From JAVKSL01 sp050744225 (GTDB lineage: Bacteria; Actinomycetota; Acidimicrobiia; Acidimicrobiales; JAJPHD01), in contig JBOGGT010000076.1 of NCBI GenBank assembly GCA_050744225.1, positions 70,229-134,228 on the forward strand: DNA of 64,000 bases, written 5' to 3'. The position numbers were made by a program, and so were the translations under genes. Of this stretch, positions 21,428 to 30,658 are shown piece after piece. The notes beneath the pieces were generated by a model. It saw nothing but the letters and a program-made list of their open reading frames with translations, did not search any database and had not been told where the DNA came from. The first letter of the stretch is position 1. Every line of letters starts with the position of its first letter.

Positions 21428-23992
21428 ATGGAAAGGAGGCGCAGTCTCGTCGTGGCCGGCCACGGCATGGTCGGTCACCGCCTGGTCGAGATGCTGGTCG
21501 AGCGGGGCTTCACGAAGCACACCGACCTGTCGGTCTTTTCAGAGGAGCCCCGCCCCGCCTACGACCGGGTGGCCCTTTCCTCACTGTTCTCAGGCAGCAC
21601 CCCTGAGGAATTGAGCCTGTTGCGCCCTGGCTTCGTGCCCACTCCCGGCCTGTCCCTGCACCTGGCCGAGTCGGTGAGTGCCATCGACCGGGCAAAAAAG
21701 GTGGTCACCTCCTCCTCTGGCCGCCAGGCCCCCTACGACACGCTGGTGCTCGCCACGGGTTCCGCACCTTTCGTCCCGCCGATACCGGGTACCGACGCGG
21801 CGGGCTGCTTCGTCTACCGGACGGTGCAAGACGTGGAGGCGATCAAGGCCTGGGCGGCACACTGCCAGGTGGGGGTGGTCATCGGCGGCGGCCTCCTGGG
21901 TCTGGAGGCGGCCAACGCCCTGCTCCAGCTGGGCTTGACCACCCACGTGGTGGAGCTGGCCCCGCGGCTCATGCCCCTGCAGGTGGACGAGGGCGGGGGA
22001 GTGGCGCTGCGCCGCCAGGTCGAGGCGCTGGGGGTCATCGTGCATCCTGGCGCGAGAAGCGCCGAGGTGCTCACCTGGGCGGCCAGGGCGCGCAGCCCCC
22101 GGAGGGTGAGCGGCATCCGCCTTGACGACGGCTCCGACCTGGTGGCGGGAATAGTGGTCTTCTCTGCCGGGATCCGGCCCCGTGACCAGCTGGCCCGGGA
22201 TTGCGGCCTCGCTCTGGGAGAGCGCGGGGGGATCTCGGTCGACGAGGGATGCGTGAGCTCGGACCCGGCGGTGCTGGCCATCGGGGAGTGCGCCCTGGTG
22301 GCGGGGCGGACTTGGGGACTGGTCTCTCCGGGCTACCAGATGGCGAGGGTGGTGGCCGACAGGCTCACCGGAGTGCCCGACGCTGCGTTCACCGGAGCCG
22401 ACCTGTCCACCAAGCTCAAGCTTTTGGGCGTGGATGTGGCCAGCTTCGGCGACGCCCACGGTGCGGCCCCCGGAGCGGAGGCGATCTTGTTCTCCGACGC
22501 CCGGGCCAACATCTACCGCAAGCTGGTGGTGGATGTCGCCGACGGCCGGGTGCTGGGCGGTGTCCTGGTCGGGGATGCCTCCGGCTACACCGAGCTGGCG
22601 GCCATGGCTCAGGGCACCATGTCCACCCCGGAACAGCTGGCCGCCATGGTCCTTCCGGCGGGCGCAGCCGCCGGGACGGGAGCGCGCCTCGCCGGGGTCG
22701 GGGCTCTGGCCGGTGCTTCGACCATCTGCAACTGCGAGAACGTGTCCAAGGACTCGATCTGCACCGCGATCGCGCTCGGGGCCACCGAGGTCGGGGCGAT
22801 AAAGGGTGCGACCCGGGCCGGCACTGGGTGCGGGGCTTGCGTGCCCCTGCTGGTCGACCTGCTGGCCGAGGAGGGTGTCGACTCGGCGAGCCAGCTCTGC
22901 GAGCACTTCGCCTACACGCGCCAGGAGCTGTTTGACATCGTGCGCATCGAGCACATCACCAGCTTCTCCGAGCTGGTATCGACCAGGGGAGTCGGCCGGG
23001 GCTGCGAGATATGCAAGCCAGCGGTCGCCTCGATGCTGGCCTCGCTCGGAGGTGGGTACATCCTGGAAGGGGAGCAGGCGAGCCTGCAGGACACCAACGA
23101 CCACTTCCTGGCCAACCTCCAGCGTGACGGCACCTACTCGGTGATCCCCAGGATTCCAGGCGGCGAGATCACCCCGGCCAAGCTGGTAACCCTCGGCCAG
23201 GTCGCCGCCGAGTTCGGCCTGTATACCAAGATCACCGGTGCCCAGCGCATAGACCTCCTCGGGGCCAGGGTGGGGGACCTGCCCGCCATATGGTCCAGGT
23301 TGGTGGCCGCAGGCTTCGAGTCAGGCCACGCCTACGGCAAGGCCCTGCGGACGGTCAAGTCCTGCGTGGGGACCACCTGGTGCCGTTACGGGGTCCAGGA
23401 CTCCACAGCCCTGGCGATCGAGCTCGAGCTGCGCTACAGGGGGCTGCGCTCGCCCCACAAGCTCAAATCCGCGGTGTCGGGGTGCTCGCGCGAGTGTGCC
23501 GAAGCCCAGTCCAAGGACTTCGGGGTCATTGCCACCGAGGCGGGGTGGAACCTGTACGTGTGCGGCAACGGGGGTACCCGCCCCCGCCACGCCGTGCTGC
23601 TGGCCTCCGACCTGGACCGCGAGGCCCTCATCCGGGTCATCGACCGGTTCCTGATCTTCTACATCCGCACCGCCGGGCGCCTGGAGCGCACCGCCAGCTG
23701 GCTCGAAAAGCTCGACGGCGGTATCGACTACCTGCGCTCGGTGGTGGTGGACGATGCACTGGGCCTGGGTGCAGAGCTGGAGGCGGCGATGGAGTCCCAC
23801 GTCGCCGGCTACGCCTGCGAGTGGCGCGAGACCCTCGAGGACCCCGAGCGGGTGGCGCGCTTCTCACACTTTGTGAACAGCGCCGAGCCGGACCCGGGCG
23901 TGGTGATGGTGCCCGAGCGAGGTCAGCTCCGGCCCGCACCGACCAAGAAGCTGGAGCCCAAAAAGCTGGAAGGGGCGCGAGCCACCAGGTGA
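21428..23992 (+). CDS. nirB: NAD(P)H nitrite reductase large subunit NirB
   Basis: Assimilatory reduction of nitrite to ammonium in the cytoplasm; 854 aa. FAD domain begins VVAGHGMVGHRLVE, NAD-binding loop VVIGGGLLGLEAANAL, BFD-type 2Fe-2S domain with CNC and GTGCGAC, and C-terminal siroheme/4Fe-4S domain with SCVGTTWC and SGCSRECAEA. ATG 21428 was chosen; TTG 21416 is an alternative in the same frame. Followed by nirD with a GTGA overlap. No nitrate reductase or siroheme synthase gene is in the window. Confidence 0.95.
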   Translation: MERRRSLVVAGHGMVGHRLVEMLVERGFTKHTDLSVFSEEPRPAYDRVALSSLFSGSTPEELSLLRPGFVPTPGLSLHLAESVSAIDRAKKVVTSSSGRQAPYDTLVLATGSAPFVPPIPGTDAAGCFVYRTVQDVEAIKAWAAHCQVGVVIGGGLLGLEAANALLQLGLTTHVVELAPRLMPLQVDEGGGVALRRQVEALGVIVHPGARSAEVLTWAARARSPRRVSGIRLDDGSDLVAGIVVFSAGIRPRDQLARDCGLALGERGGISVDEGCVSSDPAVLAIGECALVAGRTWGLVSPGYQMARVVADRLTGVPDAAFTGADLSTKLKLLGVDVASFGDAHGAAPGAEAILFSDARANIYRKLVVDVADGRVLGGVLVGDASGYTELAAMAQGTMSTPEQLAAMVLPAGAAAGTGARLAGVGALAGASTICNCENVSKDSICTAIALGATEVGAIKGATRAGTGCGACVPLLVDLLAEEGVDSASQLCEHFAYTRQELFDIVRIEHITSFSELVSTRGVGRGCEICKPAVASMLASLGGGYILEGEQASLQDTNDHFLANLQRDGTYSVIPRIPGGEITPAKLVTLGQVAAEFGLYTKITGAQRIDLLGARVGDLPAIWSRLVAAGFESGHAYGKALRTVKSCVGTTWCRYGVQDSTALAIELELRYRGLRSPHKLKSAVSGCSRECAEAQSKDFGVIATEAGWNLYVCGNGGTRPRHAVLLASDLDREALIRVIDRFLIFYIRTAGRLERTASWLEKLDGGIDYLRSVVVDDALGLGAELEAAMESHVAGYACEWRETLEDPERVARFSHFVNSAEPDPGVVMVPERGQLRPAPTKKLEPKKLEGARATR

Positions 23993-24315
23993 GATGGACC
24001 AGGGTCTGTCGCTTCGACGAGCTGACCCCCGATCGGGGGGTGTGCGCCAAGGTAGGAGAACACCAGGTGGCGGTGGTGCGCACCTCGGGTGACGACGCGC
24101 TCTACGCGCTGGGAAACCATGACCCCTTCTCGGGGGCGAACGTGTTGTCCCGGGGGATCGTGGGGAGCCTCGGGGGAGTGGTGGTGTTGGCGTCCCCGCT
24201 GTTCAAGCAGCACTTCTGCCTCGCCAGCGGCCGCTGTGTCGAAGAACCGAAGGTCGTGGTCACCACCTTCGAGGTGCGCCGCAACGGGGAGTGGGTGGAG
24301 GTCGGCGACCCTTAG
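23989..24315 (+). CDS. nirD: Nitrite reductase small subunit NirD
   Basis: 108-aa Rieske-fold subunit of NirBD. The sequence follows NirD (RVCRFDEL, ALGNHDPFSGANVLSRGIVG, LFKQHFCLASGRCVEEP). As usual for NirD, the paired Cys-His cluster ligands of true Rieske proteins are not present, so it is a structural partner. The GTG start overlaps the nirB stop; the 3' end overlaps the convergent SCP2 gene by 4 bases. Confidence 0.92.
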   Translation: MRWTRVCRFDELTPDRGVCAKVGEHQVAVVRTSGDDALYALGNHDPFSGANVLSRGIVGSLGGVVVLASPLFKQHFCLASGRCVEEPKVVVTTFEVRRNGEWVEVGDP

Positions 24316-24758
24316 GGCGACCCTATTTCGGGGGGGGAGAACCAGGGCTGCATCGCCTGGGCGAGCATCAGGTCCCCCGAGACCCGCAGGCGGCCGGTCA
24401 TGAAGGCGCGCATGCCATCCAGGCGCCCGGCCATGAAGCGGAGGAAGTCCGCCACCCCGAGGGCGAGGGTGACCCGGGCCACCGCGGCGTTGCCGGGGGC
24501 CACCGAGCAGGTCCCGTCGGCCACGGTGACCTGCCAGGTCCGCTTCCCCGAGGGCGTGGCAAGCTCCCACTGGATCACCGCGCTCGCCCCGACGGCCCGC
24601 TCGGGCAGGAAACCAGCGGCCATGGTGGCGAAGGCCCGTGCCAGGACAGTGTCGGTCCCCATGGCTTCGACCCGCGCCGTCACCGCTGCGTCCTTGCGCC
24701 CCTCGACGAGGCCGGCGATCTCGGAGTCCGACAGGACTGGCAGGCCGGGGTCGCTCAC
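24312..24758 (-). CDS. SCP2 sterol-transfer family protein
   Basis: 148 aa, one small soluble domain. The segment IQWELATPSGKRTWQVTVADGTCSV followed by ARVTLALGVADFLRFMAGRLDGMRAFMTGRLRVSGDLMLA has the pattern of the SCP-2 lipid-binding fold (beta strands, then DFL..., ...G+L+..GD). Ligand unknown. GTG 24758 lies 6 bases after a TAGGCT -10 element. Not obviously linked in function to nirBD. Confidence 0.75.
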   Translation of the reverse strand: MSDPGLPVLSDSEIAGLVEGRKDAAVTARVEAMGTDTVLARAFATMAAGFLPERAVGASAVIQWELATPSGKRTWQVTVADGTCSVAPGNAAVARVTLALGVADFLRFMAGRLDGMRAFMTGRLRVSGDLMLAQAMQPWFSPPEIGSP

Positions 24759-24764
24759 GGGGCC

Positions 24765-24770
24765 AGCCTA
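24765..24770 (-). promoter_or_regulatory. Leaderless -10 element for the SCP2 gene
   Basis: TAGGCT on the minus strand, 6 bases before GTG 24758. Confidence 0.5.
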
Positions 24771-24847
24771 GGCGCATCACGGGTCGTGGGTGGGCGCCAA
24801 TGGGGAGGGGGCACTGGGCGATATTCCTTGAGGTGGGGGGGCCGACT

Positions 24848-24876
24848 TCGACAGCGGGGGGCGCGTTGGCTAGATT
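24848..24876 (+). promoter_or_regulatory. Promoter of ctaC-ctaD-ctaF
   Basis: -35 TCGACA (24848-24853), 17-base spacer, -10 TAGATT (24871-24876), 8 bases before ATG 24885. The most complete promoter in the window; the transcript would have a very short or no leader. Confidence 0.65.
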
Positions 24877-24884
24877 CACGCTCG

Positions 24885-25748
24885 ATGCCCCGCGGCCAGG
24901 ATGCTCCGACGCCTATGTCACCTGCCAGGCGGCGCGCCCTGGTGGCGGGCCTGGTGGTGCTGGGGGCCTTGATGCTTGGGGGTTGCAGCGGTCTGCCGAC
25001 CTTCGGGACCTTCCTGCCGGTGACCAAGGAGGAGGGTGGTACATACAGCCTCTACCAGGTGCTCACCCTCGCGGCGATGATCATCGGCGCGTTCATCTGG
25101 GCCCTGATATTCTGGTGCGTCTTCCGATACCGGCGCAAGAAGGCGAACCCCGCCACCGGCGAGGAGCCCAAGCAGACCCGTTACAACCTCAAGTGGGAGG
25201 TGGTCTACACCGCGACCCCCATCCTTCTGGTGATCATCATCTTCGTCTTCACCGTCATCAGCGAGGACCAGGCCGACGCGGTGGTCAGCCACCCGGCGGT
25301 GACGGTGGACGTGACCGGGTTCCAGTGGGGTTGGAAGTTCGACTACCCGCTCGCCGGCGCTGAGCACATCACGATTGGGCCGGTGGGCGAACCCACCCCC
25401 ACGCTGGCGCAGGCGACCACCGGCCTGCAGGCCCAGGTTCCGGTGGAGACCTATCCCACCATGGTGATCCCGGTGAACGAGACGGTGCACATCAATCTGG
25501 TGTCCAACGACGTGGTGCACGGCTTCTACGTGCCCCAGTTCCTCTTCAGCCGCTACGCCCAGCCCGGCGTGACCAACACCTTCGACTTCACCCCAAAAAG
25601 GACGGGGACCTTCTCCGGCCGCTGCACCCAGTTCTGCGGGCTCTACCACGCCGAGATGCAGTTCTACGTCCAGGTCATGTCAGGCTCCGCCTATACCGCG
25701 TGGGTACACGCCCATGAGGCTCCGATCACACAAGGACCGCTCACGTGA
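24885..25748 (+). CDS. ctaC: Cytochrome c oxidase subunit II
   Basis: 287 aa. Signal peptide with lipobox LGGC, two membrane helices, then the periplasmic-side cupredoxin domain. CuA ligands are visible: His in DVVHGFYVPQF, and CTQFCGLYHAEM with two Cys, Glu carbonyl position, His and Met. Accepts electrons from the diheme QcrC in the bc-aa3 supercomplex known for Actinobacteria. First gene of ctaC-ctaD-ctaF; the stop overlaps the ctaD GTG. Confidence 0.95.
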   Translation: MPRGQDAPTPMSPARRRALVAGLVVLGALMLGGCSGLPTFGTFLPVTKEEGGTYSLYQVLTLAAMIIGAFIWALIFWCVFRYRRKKANPATGEEPKQTRYNLKWEVVYTATPILLVIIIFVFTVISEDQADAVVSHPAVTVDVTGFQWGWKFDYPLAGAEHITIGPVGEPTPTLAQATTGLQAQVPVETYPTMVIPVNETVHINLVSNDVVHGFYVPQFLFSRYAQPGVTNTFDFTPKRTGTFSGRCTQFCGLYHAEMQFYVQVMSGSAYTAWVHAHEAPITQGPLT

Positions 25749-27436
25749 CGCTGCTCGATGAACCCCGCGTAGTCGATTTCGACCAACCCCCCGAGCATCA
25801 CCACGAGGGGCCATCGGGGCTCTACCAGTGGATCACGAGCACTGACCACAAGGTGATCGGAAAGAGCTACCTGTACACCTCGATCGTGTTCTTCCTGCTG
25901 GCCGGGTCGATGGCGCTCCTGATCCGCACCCAGCTGATCATGCCCAACAACACCTTCGTGAGCCAGCAGACCTACGACGAGCTTTTCACCATGCACGGCA
26001 GCTTGATGATGTACCTGTTCGCTGGGCCGTTCGCCTTCGGGGGCTTCGCCAACCTGATCATCCCCATCCAGGTCGGCGCCCCGGACATGGCCTTCCCCCG
26101 GCTGAACCTGCTGTCCTACTGGTTGTACTTCTCGGGCGGGATCATCCTGATCGGCGGGTTCTTCGTCTCCGGGGGCGCGGCGGACTTCGGTTGGGTCGGC
26201 TACGCCCCGCTGTCCAACATCATCAACTCTCCCGGTCCGGGGTCGGATATGTGGATCGCCGGTCTGATCCTGACCGGCTTCTCGGCCATCTTCACCGGCA
26301 TCAACCTGGTGACCACCATCTTCTACCTGCGCGCGCCGGGCATGACCATGTTCCGCATCCCGATCTTCTCCTGGAACATGCTGGTCACCGCGATCCTGAT
26401 CCTGATCGCCTTCCCGGTGCTGACCAGCGCGCTGATCATGCTGTACGCCGACCGCCACCTCGGCACGCACTTCTTCACCGTTGTCGGTGGAGGGGTGCCG
26501 GTCCTGTGGCAGAACCTGTTCTGGTTCTTCGGGCACCCCGAGGTCTACATCCTGGCCCTACCCTACTTCGGGATCGTCACCGAGATCCTCCCGGTCTTCT
26601 CCCGCAAGCCGGTGTTCAGCTACAAGGGCCTGGTCTTTGCCACCCTGCTCATCGCCGGGCTGTCGACCGGAGTGTGGGCGCACCACATGTTCACCACCGG
26701 GGTGGTGCTGCTGCCCTTCTTCGCCGGTATGAGCTACCTGATAGCGGTGCCCACGGGACTGAAGTTCTTTGCCTGGATCGGGACCATGTGGCACGGGCAT
26801 CTCTCTTTCAAGACACCGATGCTCTTCGCGGTGGGATTCTTGGTGGTGTTCCTGCTGGGTGGCCTGTCCGGAGTCATCCTTGCCGCTCCCTCGGTGGACT
26901 TCTTCGTGCATGACACCTACTACGTCGTGGCGCACTTCCACGAGGTGCTGATCGGCACCGCGGTGCTGGGCGGCTTCGGGGGCTTCTACTACTGGTACCC
27001 CAAGTTCACCGGCCGGATGCTCCGGGACAACCTGGGCCAGTTGCACTTCTACATGCTGATCGTCGGCTTCGTCATACAGACCCTGCCCCAGTACATCCTC
27101 GGCCTGGAGGGGATGCCCCGACGGATCCCCGTGTACACCGTGGCGGACCACTGGACGACGCTGAACGTGTTCTCCAGCTGCGGCGGATACCTGATCGGAC
27201 TGTCGTTCGTGGTCTGGCTGGTGAACCTGTGGATATCCTGGCGCAAGCCGATTGCCGCGGGGGACGACCCCTGGGGCGGGCATACCCTGGAGTGGGCGAC
27301 TTCCTCGCCGCCACCGCACCACAACTTCTACTCGATCCCCCCGATCCGATCTGAGCGGCCCACCTGGGACATGAACCACACCGAACCCCCACCGGGCTCC
27401 GCGGTCGAGGGGCCCACCGGGATAACGGTCAGATGA
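25745..27436 (+). CDS. ctaD: Cytochrome c oxidase subunit I (aa3 type)
   Basis: 563 aa, twelve membrane helices. Contains WFFGHPEVYI (CuB His and cross-linked Tyr), HHMFTTG, and HDTYYVVAHFHEVL with the heme a and a3 His ligands, all expected residues in place. N-terminal SGLYQWITSTDHKVIG typical of actinobacterial CtaD. The GTG start overlaps ctaC. Confidence 0.97.
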   Translation: MTLLDEPRVVDFDQPPEHHHEGPSGLYQWITSTDHKVIGKSYLYTSIVFFLLAGSMALLIRTQLIMPNNTFVSQQTYDELFTMHGSLMMYLFAGPFAFGGFANLIIPIQVGAPDMAFPRLNLLSYWLYFSGGIILIGGFFVSGGAADFGWVGYAPLSNIINSPGPGSDMWIAGLILTGFSAIFTGINLVTTIFYLRAPGMTMFRIPIFSWNMLVTAILILIAFPVLTSALIMLYADRHLGTHFFTVVGGGVPVLWQNLFWFFGHPEVYILALPYFGIVTEILPVFSRKPVFSYKGLVFATLLIAGLSTGVWAHHMFTTGVVLLPFFAGMSYLIAVPTGLKFFAWIGTMWHGHLSFKTPMLFAVGFLVVFLLGGLSGVILAAPSVDFFVHDTYYVVAHFHEVLIGTAVLGGFGGFYYWYPKFTGRMLRDNLGQLHFYMLIVGFVIQTLPQYILGLEGMPRRIPVYTVADHWTTLNVFSSCGGYLIGLSFVVWLVNLWISWRKPIAAGDDPWGGHTLEWATSSPPPHHNFYSIPPIRSERPTWDMNHTEPPPGSAVEGPTGITVR

Positions 27437-27446
27437 GCGGCCTCCG

Positions 27447-27992
27447 ATGAGCGGAGCTCCGATGAGCGATGGGGGGCCCAACCCGACCCAGTCGCCCGGC
27501 GACGACGCGGTCCGCGCTGCCGGGGGTGCGCGGATCTCGCAGGGCTGGGTGAAGCGGGACCTGCGCGCCGCATGGGGCACCGCCAGGGGCACCGGCGGGT
27601 TCCGCTTTGAGGCCATGATCTACCTGGGCATCGCCCTGTTCTTCTCGGTCGTGCTGGCGGGTTACTGGTTCACCAGCGGGGAGGACGGCGGAGCGGTGAT
27701 GCTGTTGTTCACCGTCTGCCTGGGCCTGCTGCCCGGCGGGTACATGTTCTTCTGGTCCCGGCGGATGAAGCGCCGGCCAGAGGACAGCCTCGACGCCGAG
27801 CAGTCCGACGGGGCGGGCGCGGTGGGGAGCTTCCCCGACCAGAGCGTGTGGCCCTTCGTGCTCGGCACCGGGATGGGATTTTGCGCGATGGCGTTGGTTT
27901 TCGGTCCCTGGCTCGGTCTGATCGGCGGCCTGATGGGGATCGCCGCCGCCATCGGCGTGACCGGAGAGAGCCGCCGGGGCGGCAACGTCTGA
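27447..27992 (+). CDS. ctaF: Cytochrome c oxidase subunit IV CtaF
   Basis: 181 aa with four hydrophobic segments (EAMIYLGIALFFSVVLAGY, AVMLLFTVCLGLLPGGYMFF, and two near the C-terminus), matching the actinobacterial small oxidase subunit that follows ctaD. The N-terminal 50 residues are polar and longer than usual. Three near-identical atgagcg start-like motifs lie at 27433-27465; ATG 27447 was chosen, ATG 27462 is an alternative. Confidence 0.85.
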   Translation: MSGAPMSDGGPNPTQSPGDDAVRAAGGARISQGWVKRDLRAAWGTARGTGGFRFEAMIYLGIALFFSVVLAGYWFTSGEDGGAVMLLFTVCLGLLPGGYMFFWSRRMKRRPEDSLDAEQSDGAGAVGSFPDQSVWPFVLGTGMGFCAMALVFGPWLGLIGGLMGIAAAIGVTGESRRGGNV

Positions 27993-28081
27993 AGGCTGTC
28001 ACCGGGCCGGTCTGACGCCGTGCCGCACCTGACCGCGCCCCCCGGTTGGGGCGGAGTGCCCAAGGCGTGCGAGCATGTGGG

Positions 28082-29320
28082 ATGGCCACTGACCGGATCG
28101 TTCCTGCCCAGCTCCACCCGTTCGCCCGTCCAGCCGCCGAGGCGGCCAGCTTCGTGAACATCGTCTCGGGACACGGGGCGACGGTCACCGACGACCACGG
28201 CAACGACTACGTGGATGCCCTTGGCAGCCTGTGGTACTGCCAGATCGGGCATGGCCGGGAGGAGATGGCTGAGGCCATCGCCGCGCAGTGCCGCACCCTG
28301 GCGGGATTCCATACTTTTGACCGTTTCGCCAACCCGCCGGCTGAGGCTCTCTGCGCGGAGCTGGTCGGGATGGCGCCCATGGACGGCGCCCGGGTGTTCC
28401 TAACCAGTGGAGGGTCTGAGGCGGTCGAATCCGCGATAAAGCTGGCCAGGATGGCCCAGGTGCGTTCTGGGCACTCGGAACGGACACTGATCGTGAGCCG
28501 GCGCCCCTCTTATCACGGCGTCACCTATGGCGCGATGTCTGCCACCGGACTTCCCCCCAACCAGGAGGGCTGGGGAGCCCTGCTGCCCGATATGGTGCAG
28601 GTGGACAGGGACGACCTTGACAAGCTGGACGCGCTGCTTGCGGAAGAGGGTTCCCGCTTGGCTGCGATCATCGCCGAGCCGGTGATCGGTGCCGCGGGGG
28701 TGTACCCGCCAGCGCCGGGCTACCTTGCGGGGCTGCGGGAGCGTTGCGACCGCCTCGGTGCCTACCTGATCCTGGACGAGGTTGTCTGCGCCTTCGGGCG
28801 GCTCGGGACCTGGTGGGCGGCGGAGTACTTCGATGTTCGGCCCGATCTGGTGACCTTTGCCAAAGGCGTCACCTCGGGCTACCAGCCCGTGGGCGGAGTG
28901 CTGGTGGGCCGGGCGGTTCGTGAGCCGTTGGAGGCCGACCCGGCGTTCTTGTTGCGCCACGGCAACACCTACAGCGGTCACCCCGCCGGGTGCGCGGCGG
29001 GCCTGGCCAACCTGGCGATCATGCGCCGGGAGGGCCTCCTCGGACGCTCCGTGGAGGTGGGTGCGGCCCTACGGTCGGGGCTGGAGAGCCTGGTTGACGG
29101 CTCCAGGGTCACAGAGGTTCGAGGGGCGGGAGCCGTTTGGGCGCTGGGGTTCGGCCCAGGGGCGGATGCGGTGGCCGTCCGCAACGCCATGTTGGCGCGT
29201 GGGGTGATCGCCCGGCCCATAGGTCCATCCACCATGGCGTTCTGCCCTCCCCTGGTGATCACCGACGCCGAGATGGATCACCTGGTCAGCGCCACTGGCG
29301 AGGCGATCGTCGCGTGCTGA
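28082..29320 (+). CDS. Class III pyridoxal-phosphate aminotransferase
   Basis: 412 aa omega-type aminotransferase. Visible features: GATVTDDHGNDYVDALGSLW, TSGGSEAVESAIKLAR (phosphate-binding), RRPSYHGVTYGAMSATG, LILDEVVCAFGRLG with the PLP-contacting Asp, and FAKGVTSGYQPVGGVL with the Schiff-base Lys. Closest to beta-alanine:pyruvate or amine:pyruvate types; substrate not assigned. The stop overlaps the GTG region of ygfZ. Confidence 0.88.
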   Translation: MATDRIVPAQLHPFARPAAEAASFVNIVSGHGATVTDDHGNDYVDALGSLWYCQIGHGREEMAEAIAAQCRTLAGFHTFDRFANPPAEALCAELVGMAPMDGARVFLTSGGSEAVESAIKLARMAQVRSGHSERTLIVSRRPSYHGVTYGAMSATGLPPNQEGWGALLPDMVQVDRDDLDKLDALLAEEGSRLAAIIAEPVIGAAGVYPPAPGYLAGLRERCDRLGAYLILDEVVCAFGRLGTWWAAEYFDVRPDLVTFAKGVTSGYQPVGGVLVGRAVREPLEADPAFLLRHGNTYSGHPAGCAAGLANLAIMRREGLLGRSVEVGAALRSGLESLVDGSRVTEVRGAGAVWALGFGPGADAVAVRNAMLARGVIARPIGPSTMAFCPPLVITDAEMDHLVSATGEAIVAC

Positions 29321-30270
29321 GCCCCAGCGAACTGGTCCGTGACTACGACGCGCTTCGCCATGGCCTGGGCGGGGCGTGGGTGGACCGTGACGTAATCAGG
29401 GTCGCAGGACCCCAGGCCATTGCCTACCTTCAGGGTCAGCTCAGCCAGGACGTGGTGGCCCTGGCAGTCGGCGGGTCTGCGCCGTCGTTGCTGCTCTCTC
29501 CTCAGGGGAAGGTGGACGCCTGGCTCCGGGTGACCAGGGTGGCGGACGACGCCTGCCTGCTCGATGTCGACGCCGGGTGGGGGGAGGCGGTGATGGAGCG
29601 CCTCGGCCGCTTCAAACTGCGGACGAAGATGGAGATGAGCGCTGGTGCTGCCTGGCGCTGCCTGGCGTTGCGGGGTCCGGGAGTCGCCGGCGTTCCAGGC
29701 GCGGCCGGGCTGGTGGTTCCGGCGTTCTGGCCAGGCGTGGAGGGAGTCGACCTACTGGGAGAGTCGGTGGAGGTGCCCCCGGGTGTCACACTGGTCGGGC
29801 CCGATGCGCTCAGGGCCCTGCGGGTGGAGGCGGGCGTGCCCGCGATGGGCTCCGAGCTGGGCCCCAAGACGATCCCGGCCGAGGCGGGCCTGGTGGCGGC
29901 CTCGGTGAGCTTTACCAAGGGTTGCTACACCGGGCAGGAGCTGGTTGCCAGGATCGACTCGCGGGGAAACCGGGTGCCCAGGCGGCTGCGCGGCGTGGTG
30001 GTCGCGTGGGAACTGCTGGAGCGTCTGGGGGCCGCCTCCGCCTCGGCGTTGGCCCACCCACACAGCTCGCCCCCGCCGGTAGGGGCTGAGCTGGTCCTCG
30101 ATGACAAGGTTGTCGGGGCGCTGACCAGCGTCGCATCCTCCCCCGGCCTGGAGGCCGTGGTGGCACTGGCCTACGTCCGGCGCGAGGTCGAGCCGCCAGT
30201 GGAGCTGAGCCTGAGGTGGGATGACGCCTCTGTGGCAGCCCAGGTCCGGGAGTTGCCCCTGGTCGGGTGA
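29314..30270 (+). CDS. ygfZ: Folate-dependent Fe-S assembly protein YgfZ
   Basis: 318 aa, GcvT-like fold. Contains the diagnostic KGCYTGQE motif (about residue 210) with the reactive Cys, and an N-terminal FLQGQLSQDV-like segment. It helps maintain certain Fe-S enzymes through tetrahydrofolate. GTG 29314 overlaps the aminotransferase stop. The last 26 bases of the coding end are duplicated just after the stop (30276-30301). Confidence 0.9.
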   Translation: MLSPSELVRDYDALRHGLGGAWVDRDVIRVAGPQAIAYLQGQLSQDVVALAVGGSAPSLLLSPQGKVDAWLRVTRVADDACLLDVDAGWGEAVMERLGRFKLRTKMEMSAGAAWRCLALRGPGVAGVPGAAGLVVPAFWPGVEGVDLLGESVEVPPGVTLVGPDALRALRVEAGVPAMGSELGPKTIPAEAGLVAASVSFTKGCYTGQELVARIDSRGNRVPRRLRGVVVAWELLERLGAASASALAHPHSSPPPVGAELVLDDKVVGALTSVASSPGLEAVVALAYVRREVEPPVELSLRWDDASVAAQVRELPLVG

Positions 30271-30301
30271 CAGTACAGGTCCGGGAGTTGCCCCTGGTCG
30301 G
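30241..30301 (+). repeat. 26-bp direct duplication across the ygfZ stop
   Basis: caggtccgggagttgcccct plus ggtcgg occurs at 30241-30266 and exactly again at 30276-30301 (period 35 bp). The first copy is the coding end; the second lies downstream of the TGA and ends in a TAG. Confidence 0.95.
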
Positions 30302-30315
30302 CTAGTTGCTAGCGG

Positions 30316-30603
30316 CTAGCTGTTCCCCCCGTCGCTGCGTCTTGGGCCCCGGCCCTTTGGGGGCTGGATCCAGCCAGCGTTGGACACTCCCCGGGGCTCG
30401 TAGAACAGGCATCCCTCGGGGCAGGCGAACGGGAGGCTCTGGTTGGCCTCGATCCTGCAGCGCTCGACCCGTTCCACCGGGCCGGCGCCGCTGGGTCCCG
30501 AGCCGGAGCGCGCTCGGCCTCCGTCGACTCTGCGTGGGCGGGTCGGTGACTGGCCGCCCACCGACTGCATTACATAGTGACGGCAGTCCTCGTTCACGGC
30601 CAT
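30316..30603 (-). CDS. Small Cys-rich protein, paralogue 2
   Basis: 95 aa. Begins MAVNEDCRHYV and carries VERCRIEANQSLPFACPEGCLFYE, the same four-Cys/one-His frame as the 21093-21326 protein, with a longer Arg/Gly/Ser spacer between the first and second Cys and a basic tail. Encoded divergently from the Nudix gene. Function unknown; a zinc- or Fe-S-binding role is an inference. Confidence 0.72.
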   Translation of the reverse strand: MAVNEDCRHYVMQSVGGQSPTRPRRVDGGRARSGSGPSGAGPVERVERCRIEANQSLPFACPEGCLFYEPRGVSNAGWIQPPKGRGPRRSDGGNS

Positions 30604-30645
30604 GCTCCATGGTGCCAGATGCGGGCACCAGATAGGTGGCGGCTG

Positions 30646-30651
30646 TAAGGT
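30646..30651 (+). promoter_or_regulatory. Leaderless -10 element for the Nudix gene
   Basis: TAAGGT, 7 bases before GTG 30659. Confidence 0.5.
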
Positions 30652-30658
30652 CGGCCAC

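Noticed and set aside
21590..23104. 504-residue open frame antisense to nirB
   Set aside because: Shadow frame; nirB motifs on the other strand cover the whole stretch.
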